From NCBI GenBank assembly GCA_022866195.1, contig JALHUF010000584.1, forward strand, positions 1 through 8,120: a stretch of DNA of 8,120 nt, given 5' to 3'. The notes below the pieces were generated by a model. It was not told the DNA's origin and did not search any database. It saw only the letters and a program-made list of their open reading frames with translations. Positions within the stretch are counted from its first letter, which is position 1; each line of letters begins with the position of its first letter. The position numbers and the translations under genes are program-made. Positions 1 through 4,823 of the stretch are shown here, piece by piece. Source of the DNA: Terriglobia bacterium. Its GTDB lineage: Bacteria > Acidobacteriota > Terriglobia > UBA7540.

Positions 1-24
1 ACAGTTTCAAAATCTGAGTGGGTA

Positions 25-159
25 AGTGGGTAGCGCAACTCCCGTCAGTCGGTTGACGGATTGCGGCTTTCCCGGGTCTCTTGCGGTGGGATTCCGCGCC
101 TGTGGGGCATGGGCAAAAACACACAATAGCCGCCCCGATTCATCGGGGCGCTACCCGCT
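25..159. repeat. REP-doublet-like (REPIN/BIME-type) inverted repeat element
   Basis: The ends AGTGGGTAGCGC (25-36) and its near-perfect reverse complement (148-159, 11 of 12 bases) face each other across 111 nt. Each end starts its own imperfect palindrome. The left one pairs AGCGCAA (32-38) with TTGCGGCT (61-68) and CCGTCA (42-47) with TGACGG (54-59). The right one pairs TAGCCGCCCCGAT (127-139) with ATCGGGGCGCTA (142-153). In both, the outer stem carries a single unpaired C at the same place. This head-plus-bulged-palindrome arrangement in inverted pairs resembles REP doublets. The right end overlaps the toxin stop codon. An 8-bp tandem duplication, AGTGGGTA, lies at 17-24 and 25-32. No gene is visible in 1-157. 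Whether the element is multi-copy in the genome cannot be seen here. Confidence 0.55.
115..153 (-). terminator. Possible intrinsic terminator of the toxin-antitoxin operon
   Basis: Read on the minus strand, a GC-rich hairpin of about 12 bp with one bulged base (153-127) begins five bases after the toxin stop codon. It is followed by a T-rich run ending in five Ts (119-115). Position and shape fit a factor-independent terminator, but the same hairpin is also the right arm of the REP-doublet-like element, so the termination role is inferred. Confidence 0.4.
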
Positions 160-424
160 ATGGAAAGTAGCGGTAGATCTCTCGGCGGTGAAGCACTCTT
201 ACGAAGACAACCACATCCTCTTCGAGGGCCAAGCCAACCCGATAATCACCAACTCTGATGCGGTAATACGCTGCCCCGCCCCGCAACTTCTTGAGACCGG
301 CCACATCGGCTGGACTTGCCGCTTTCTCGACGTTCTCAATCAGGGCCCTGATTCGACCGAGCACGGCTTTATCCTTCAGGTTTCGCAGGTCCTTGGCGAA
401 GCTCGCTTTGAAGCGAACCTTCAA
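158..424 (-). CDS. RelE/ParE-family type II toxin
   Basis: This 88-residue protein has the size and layout of a RelE/ParE-superfamily toxin. Such toxins are small cytoplasmic proteins that usually cleave mRNA on the ribosome (RelE type) or poison gyrase (ParE type). Visible hallmarks are the amphipathic N-terminal helix pair rich in Lys/Arg (residues 5-35), the LKKLRGG turn (44-50), the YRIRVGDYRVG strand pair (54-64), and the C-terminal HRREIYRYFP tail (79-88). Tails of this kind carry basic and aromatic residues used for RNA contact in RelE-like members, so mRNA cleavage is the more likely activity, but this is inferred. The start is TTG at 424, sharing four bases (TTGA) with the antitoxin stop. 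A GAGGG ribosome-binding site lies just upstream, inside the antitoxin gene. Expression is therefore probably coupled to the antitoxin. The gene appears intact. Confidence 0.88.
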   Translation of the reverse strand: MKVRFKASFAKDLRNLKDKAVLGRIRALIENVEKAASPADVAGLKKLRGGAAYYRIRVGDYRVGLALEEDVVVFVRVLHRREIYRYFP

Positions 425-630
425 TGTCCGCCCTCGAGAATGGAGAAGACTTCACTTCGGCTGACCTCTTCCGTGCGTTGGCCCTGCTCAATCGCGCGGG
501 CCAAGGCGATATCCTGCAAGGTCTCCTCGATGAGGTCTCGTAGGATGTCTTTGCGTTCTTCCAGCACTTCCAGGAGGGCTGTCTTGAAAAGGGCTTTAAG
601 CCTCTCGTCGTCCAGTGGAACCTGAGTCAT
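421..630 (-). CDS. Antitoxin of the RelE/ParE-type module
   Basis: This 69-residue acidic, helix-rich protein is encoded directly upstream of the toxin and overlaps it by 4 nt, the usual antitoxin-first order. Residues 8-45 look like one or two long helices with no recognisable HTH, ribbon-helix-helix or AbrB DNA-binding motif. The C-terminal half, DIALARAIEQGQRTEEVSRS (residues 40-59) followed by EVFSILEG, resembles the toxin-neutralising tails seen next to this class of RelE toxin. The ATG at 630 was chosen because GGAGG sits 7 nt upstream and a possible -10 box lies just before that. A longer reading from 774 would add 48 residues unlike an antitoxin. Because no DNA-binding domain is visible, classical autorepression is uncertain. 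Confidence 0.82.
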   Translation of the reverse strand: MTQVPLDDERLKALFKTALLEVLEERKDILRDLIEETLQDIALARAIEQGQRTEEVSRSEVFSILEGGH

Positions 631-648
631 CTTGGCCTCCCACCGGCT

Positions 649-654
649 ATTGTA
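649..654 (-). promoter_or_regulatory. Possible -10 box of the toxin-antitoxin operon
   Basis: Read on the minus strand, GATACAAT contains TACAAT, 5 of 6 matches to the sigma70 -10 consensus. It lies about 10 nt before the GGAGG ribosome-binding site of the antitoxin, which would give a very short leader. No good -35 box is found 16-18 nt upstream, so the call is weak. Confidence 0.3.
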
Positions 655-782
655 TCCGACGGGGCGCCAGGAAGACAGCGGGTATTCGAGCACGCAAGGC
701 AGAGCCGTTCTGCAACTCTGCAGCAGTCTGTTGTCGCCCAACGGACAAGCAGCGGACTCAAAGAACAAGTGCACGCTACCTA

Positions 783-825
783 CTGTAGCGGCGCTGTCCT
801 CAGCGCCGAAAAACCGCCGCTACAG
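783..825. repeat. Compound palindrome (REP-like) at the 3' end of the fused oxidoreductase gene
   Basis: Perfect 11-bp arms CTGTAGCGGCG (783-793) and CGCCGCTACAG (815-825) enclose a second perfect 7-bp hairpin, GGCGCTG (790-796) with CAGCGCC (801-807), and an A-run at 809-813. The inner and outer stems overlap at 790-793, so they compete. The TAGCG...CGCTA ends resemble the heads of the element at 25-159. The minus-strand TAG stop of the large gene (822-820) lies inside the right arm. Next to it ACAGGCGGCC is duplicated in tandem (822-831, 832-841). A terminator role is possible, but no T-run follows the stem on the minus strand. Confidence 0.6.
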
Positions 826-3800
826 GCGGCCACAGGCGGCCAGAACCCCGGCGGGGCTCAAGGGCAGCTCGCCGATGCGCATGCCGAGCGCGTTGGCGAC
901 GGCGTTGGCCACGGCGGCAGCAGTCGGCATCATCGGCAAATCGCCCAGCCCTTTCACACCGAGGCTATTCGCTGGACTCACGGCGTCAATAATTACGGCC
1001 TCGATCGGTGGCGACTCCATCGCGCCCAGCATCTTGTAGTCACGCTGATTAGGATTGAGGACCCGGCCGGTCTGCCTGTCCACCACGGGCATTTCGAAAA
1101 GCGCCGCGCTCAGACCTCGGATGACTCCGCCCATCAGCTCAGTTTCAAACGTGAGCCGATTCATTACCCGGCCCGCCTCGACGAGAGATACCACCTTGTT
1201 CACGTTGACCAAGCCAGTCTCCGTATCCGCCGAGACATCGACAAACTGCACTGCCCAGGCGGGAGGCTTGTGGTCTGCCCGGGTCTCCGCGCTTTCACCG
1301 TAGCCCACAACAGGGGTGGAAAGCATCTCTCGGGCCTCGGGAGTCCACGGCAGCGGGCGCAGTGCGCTCGGCCCTGGGGAAGACGCTGCGTCACCCGCCA
1401 CCAGGCCATCCGGCTGGGATGGCGCCACGACCGCTTTCTGGGAAAGCTTCTGCTTGGCGTCGCGTGAGGCCCGGCGCACCGCCACCCCAAGCGACGAAAG
1501 CATGCGGCCCTCGCCACTGGGCGGCGCTGCCAGGCCACAGGCCGTGTCGCCCAGGCTGACCTTGACCTTTTCCAAGGTGACTCCCAGCTCCTCGGCAGCA
1601 ATCATGCCTAACACGGTTCTGGTGCCAGCGCCGAGATCCTGCGCGCCTGTGACCACCTCGATGCTGCCGTCCGGATATATCCGCACCATCGCCTGCGCGA
1701 ATGACGCGCCCAGACTCGGCCACGCGCCGACAGCCATGCCGAGACCGCGTCGAAGGGGGCCCGCGCCGGCGTCGCCGCGCCGGCGGCGCGCGTGCCAGCC
1801 GACTTTCTCCGCGCCAAGTTGGCACATTTTCTCGAGTGGGAGAAAGGGATGGTCGGCGAAATTCTTGCAGCGGAACTCCAGCGGGTCCATCTGGAGCTGG
1901 CAGGCTAGCTCGTCCATGGCCTGCTCCAGCACGCAGGTGCCTTGCCGGAGGCCTGAGGCGCGCGCAGGCATCGCCCAGTCCTCGTCCGCACGGTCATTCG
2001 CCTCTTCCGTCCGGACGTTCGGGCACCTGTAGATCATCCAGATGGGAGCACTCGCGCCTGCGCCGGCAGCTCCCCAGGCGCGGAAATCGATGGCGTGCAG
2101 GGTGCCGTCTTTCCGCGCGGCGATTTTGATGCGCAGCGTAGCCGGCGGCCGGTCGGCAGCAAGCCAAGCCTCCTCAGCCCGGTCGTGTTCGAGCTTGACG
2201 GGCCGTGCCGCCTGCTTCGCCAACCGTGCCGCAATCGTTGCGCAGCGCAGCGCGGCGGCGCCGAAGCCATCTCCGACATGCTCCGCAATCACGCGGATGT
2301 GACTGGCAGGGATATCGAGGGCCTTTGTGAGATCGTTTCGCAGGGTGAAAACTTCGCGCGTGGTAGCCCAAATTGTTAGGCTTTCGCCTTCCCAGGCGGC
2401 CACGCAAGCGCTGGGTTCAAGAGCTACCGGATAGGCCGCGGGGATTTGGAAGGCCCCTTCGTGAATCACCAAGTCGGCCCCTCGGAAAGCTTGCTCAACG
2501 TTGCCCCGCTCGCGTACGCGCGGCTTGGCCCGGGCAGGAGTACCTTCGCTGCCCTCCTGCGCCGGTACCACTGAAGCGCGCATTTCGTGGTTCGCGTCGG
2601 CGGCGGGCGCCAGCGGGGCGTATTTCACCTCAATCAGGTGGAGGGCATCCTCGGCAATGGCTTCGGTTTCCGCCGCGACTGCGGCAAGGACTTCTCCTCT
2701 GGGAAGTGACGGTCGGCCCGCGGGTGGCAGCGACGTGAGGCCCTCGCCCGCCCCGGGCGGCCCGCCAGAGGGCCCTGGAGCGGGCTGGATGGCAATGATT
2801 GCCTTTACGCCTGGGAGGGCTTGCGCTTTGGCGATGTCAATACTCTCCACGCCCCTGAGTGGGTAAGAAAACCACAGTTGCTTGGCGTGAAGTAGGCCAG
2901 GCAGTTCGGGCAGGCCGACATCGTCGGTGTACTTTGTCCGGCCGGCGGTGTTATCTGCTGCGCCGAGCTTAGGGACTTCTTGGCCCACAATTGACGGCTC
3001 ATAGTCCAAGTCCCAGACAGGAAGTCCATCATTCTGGGGCACGACCTCCACAGTTCTGGGGTCACCGGGTAGGCCGACCATCATGGCGGTTTTGGCCGCC
3101 GTGACAAAATGTCCCCTCTCTTCGAGTGCCCAGGAGCGCATGAGAGACTGGCGAGACGAGCGAGACTCGGACTCTGAAGCCTTTGCGGCCTCCGCCGCCG
3201 CGGCAAGAACCCTGGGGTAAGTTCCGCAGGGGCACAGGTTCCCAGCAATCGCCAGCCGGACTTCGTCCGCGCTCGGATGCGGGTTCCTCAACAGCACCCC
3301 TTTGAGCGCCATCACGAATCCGGGCGTGCAGAATCCGCATTGCAGAGCATCGTGCTTGACGAAGGCCGCCTGCAAGGGATCAAGCTGGTCGCCGGATGCC
3401 AACGCTTCGATTGTCGCGATCTCCTTGCCTTGCGCGGCGAGGGCCAGCATCGTGCAGGCGTAAATCGGCCGACCATCCGCGAGCACCGTGCAGGCGCCGC
3501 ACTCGCCGTGGTTGCAGGCGCGCTTGGTGCCTGTCAGCCCGAGGTGGTCGCGCATCGCGTCGAGCAGCGTCACGCGCGGTTCGACATCAAGCCTGTAATC
3601 CTTGCCATTGATCCTGAGCTTGATCGGGACCGCCCCAGGGCCAAGTGTGGCCGCCGCCGATGGTTCGGATGTGAGCGCCGCGGGGGCGAGCGCATCCTGG
3701 CCTGGCGCGGTTCCACCTAACCCGACCGCACGCAGAAACTTCCTCCGCGACAGTCGCGAGGAGTCCTTTGAGCTATCCTCTGGCTTGTCCACCCCGAAGT

Positions 3801-3855
3801 CCGCTCCGCGGCAGCCGTCCGCTTGGCCGCTGCCCGAGTATATCTTACGCGTCAC
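820..3855 (-). CDS. Fused [2Fe-2S] / molybdopterin-binding xanthine dehydrogenase-family protein, Tat-exported, with altered active site
   Basis: This 1011-residue protein joins two modules usually encoded separately. A Tat motif SRRKFL (36-41) precedes a [2Fe-2S] domain with plant-type ligands C114, C119, C122, C134 and second-cluster ligands C173, C176, C208, C210. A Ser/Glu-rich linker (about 223-285) leads to a molybdopterin domain (about 286-1011). Known relatives hydroxylate aldehydes or N-heterocycles; the single-chain layout without FAD recalls Desulfovibrio aldehyde oxidoreductase. GAQDLGAGTRT (737-747) is well kept. However, the family GLGEPP motif reads GLGDLP (D972 replaces the catalytic Glu), GGGFGSK reads GDGFGAA (528-534), and RAPG reads RASG (632-635). 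A Pro/Gly-rich insertion lies near 358-386. Oxidoreductase activity is therefore doubtful. The start is uncertain: GTG 3855 is the longest reading but lacks a close ribosome-binding site. GTG 3792 would place the RR pair at residues 16-17, more usual for Tat. The FeS part is clearly paralogous to the gene at 4155-4823. Confidence 0.87.
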   Translation of the reverse strand: MTRKIYSGSGQADGCRGADFGVDKPEDSSKDSSRLSRRKFLRAVGLGGTAPGQDALAPAALTSEPSAAATLGPGAVPIKLRINGKDYRLDVEPRVTLLDAMRDHLGLTGTKRACNHGECGACTVLADGRPIYACTMLALAAQGKEIATIEALASGDQLDPLQAAFVKHDALQCGFCTPGFVMALKGVLLRNPHPSADEVRLAIAGNLCPCGTYPRVLAAAAEAAKASESESRSSRQSLMRSWALEERGHFVTAAKTAMMVGLPGDPRTVEVVPQNDGLPVWDLDYEPSIVGQEVPKLGAADNTAGRTKYTDDVGLPELPGLLHAKQLWFSYPLRGVESIDIAKAQALPGVKAIIAIQPAPGPSGGPPGAGEGLTSLPPAGRPSLPRGEVLAAVAAETEAIAEDALHLIEVKYAPLAPAADANHEMRASVVPAQEGSEGTPARAKPRVRERGNVEQAFRGADLVIHEGAFQIPAAYPVALEPSACVAAWEGESLTIWATTREVFTLRNDLTKALDIPASHIRVIAEHVGDGFGAAALRCATIAARLAKQAARPVKLEHDRAEEAWLAADRPPATLRIKIAARKDGTLHAIDFRAWGAAGAGASAPIWMIYRCPNVRTEEANDRADEDWAMPARASGLRQGTCVLEQAMDELACQLQMDPLEFRCKNFADHPFLPLEKMCQLGAEKVGWHARRRRGDAGAGPLRRGLGMAVGAWPSLGASFAQAMVRIYPDGSIEVVTGAQDLGAGTRTVLGMIAAEELGVTLEKVKVSLGDTACGLAAPPSGEGRMLSSLGVAVRRASRDAKQKLSQKAVVAPSQPDGLVAGDAASSPGPSALRPLPWTPEAREMLSTPVVGYGESAETRADHKPPAWAVQFVDVSADTETGLVNVNKVVSLVEAGRVMNRLTFETELMGGVIRGLSAALFEMPVVDRQTGRVLNPNQRDYKMLGAMESPPIEAVIIDAVSPANSLGVKGLGDLPMMPTAAAVANAVANALGMRIGELPLSPAGVLAACGRL

Positions 3856-4154
3856 CCGGCACCAAACCGCCGCCAGCGCCTTCTCCTGACACCTCTACAT
3901 GGTTGTCGGCCTATTTGATGGCGGTCGGCAACTTCGGCGGCCTGTGATGATCTCTTTCTTCCGCGCGGCCGCCCGGAAGGCAATTCCTTTTGCGGCGTTG
4001 AGACCGAAACCGAGTGCACACTTTTGTCCCCCGGTGCTATAATCTGCCCTTCGACAGCAGGAACTTTCCACGGATGTTCGTCGAGGATTCGAGCGCTTAG
4101 TCAACTGTGGGCTCTTGGGGTGAATTCTGAGGTCTCGGAAACGAAGGAGTAACG
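3856..4154. other. Divergent intergenic region between the two oxidoreductase loci
   Basis: About 300 nt separate the start of the fused gene (minus strand) from the start of the plus-strand operon. It holds a strong candidate promoter for the operon at 4015-4043. A small inverted repeat (TTCCG at 3959-3963 with CGGAA at 3974-3978) could be an operator but is weak. No convincing sigma70 boxes were found facing the minus-strand gene, although AGGAGAAGG occurs about 25 nt before its GTG at 3855. No RNA gene or additional protein gene was recognised. Confidence 0.5.
4015..4043 (+). promoter_or_regulatory. Sigma70-like extended -10 promoter for the oxidoreductase operon
   Basis: A perfect TATAAT (4038-4043) is preceded by TG one base upstream, giving the extended form TGCTATAAT (4035-4043). 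Exactly 17 nt further upstream is TGCACA (4015-4020), 4 of 6 matches to the -35 consensus. The predicted transcript would start near 4050 and leave a leader of about 105 nt before the ATG at 4155. Confidence 0.65.
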
Positions 4155-4823
4155 ATGAGTTGGAAAAAGGACAAGGTGCGCAAACCCGCCAAGCCGAATG
4201 AGGCTCTGACCCGGCGCGATTTCCTGCAAGGCGCGGGAGTGGCGGTTTCCGGGGGACTGCTCGTAGGGAGAGAACCGGCCATCGCCGCCTCGCCTGATGA
4301 GAAAGCCAAAGTTCTGGGGCCAGAAGCCGTGCCCATCACGCTCCGGATCAACGGCAAGGCCCAGAAGTTGACCCTCGAGCCGCGCGTGACGCTCCTGGAC
4401 GCGCTCCGGAACCACTTGGACATGACTGGCGCCAAGAAGATGTGTGATCGCGGCACCTGCGGCGCTTGCACGGTGATCCTGGATGGCAAAGCGGTTTACG
4501 CCTGTAGCGTTCTGGCCATCGCAGCCCAGGGAAAGGAGATTCTGACCATCGAAGGGCTCGCGGCCGGCGGCAAACTTCACCCCGTGATGACCGCCTTCGT
4601 GGAGCACGACGCGCACCAATGCGGTTTCTGCACCCCGGGCTTCGTCATGGCGTCGAAGGCATTTCTGGACAAGAACCCCAACCCCCTTCAGCAGGATGTC
4701 GAGGAGGGACTGGGCGGCAACCTGTGTCGCTGCGGTGTCTATGTGGGCGTCCGGCAAGCCGCGCTGGATGCGGCCAAGGCTCGCCTAGGCGAGAAGGGAG
4801 GGAAAGCTCATGGCAAAGTGTAA
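4155..4823 (+). CDS. [2Fe-2S] iron-sulfur subunit of xanthine dehydrogenase/aldehyde oxidoreductase, Tat-exported (PaoA-like)
   Basis: This 222-residue electron-transfer subunit relays electrons from the Mo centre to the FAD subunit. A Tat signal TRRDFLQGAG (19-28), a hydrophobic stretch and an Ala-rich end (about 41-46) indicate export of the folded protein. The ferredoxin-like domain carries C97, C102, C105 and C117. The helical second-cluster domain carries C156 and C159 (QCGFCTPG) and C191 and C193 (NLCRC). All eight ligands are present and the length matches periplasmic PaoA-type subunits (about 220-230 residues). The ATG is supported by AAGGAG at 4144-4149, 5 nt upstream. It is the first gene of the operon and overlaps the next by 14 nt, suggesting translational coupling. 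It closely resembles the N-terminal part of the fused protein encoded divergently. The PaoA assignment is by architecture, not by known substrate. Confidence 0.94.
   Translation: MSWKKDKVRKPAKPNEALTRRDFLQGAGVAVSGGLLVGREPAIAASPDEKAKVLGPEAVPITLRINGKAQKLTLEPRVTLLDALRNHLDMTGAKKMCDRGTCGACTVILDGKAVYACSVLAIAAQGKEILTIEGLAAGGKLHPVMTAFVEHDAHQCGFCTPGFVMASKAFLDKNPNPLQQDVEEGLGGNLCRCGVYVGVRQAALDAAKARLGEKGGKAHGKV

Noticed and set aside
26..625. 199-codon plus-strand frame across the toxin-antitoxin genes
   Set aside because: It runs through a REP-like repeat and antisense to both genes, with a Ser/Arg-rich translation lacking any motif.
631..774. 48-residue N-terminal extension of the antitoxin (start at 774)
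   Set aside because: The extension is Cys/Pro-rich and unlike antitoxins, while ATG 630 has a good ribosome-binding site and an upstream -10-like box.
1316..2032. 238-codon plus-strand open frame inside the fused gene
   Set aside because: Low-complexity Arg/Pro/Ser-rich translation, antisense to conserved Mo-domain motifs.
14..2867. 13-base word CTGAGTGGGTAAG found at 14-26 and again at 2855-2867
   Set aside because: A shared word of this length is expected about once by chance in a window this size, and the second copy is inside coding sequence with no flanking similarity.
4101..4757. 218-codon minus-strand frame opposite the [2Fe-2S] gene
   Set aside because: The opposite strand encodes all eight conserved Fe-S cysteines and a Tat signal; this frame shows no family features.
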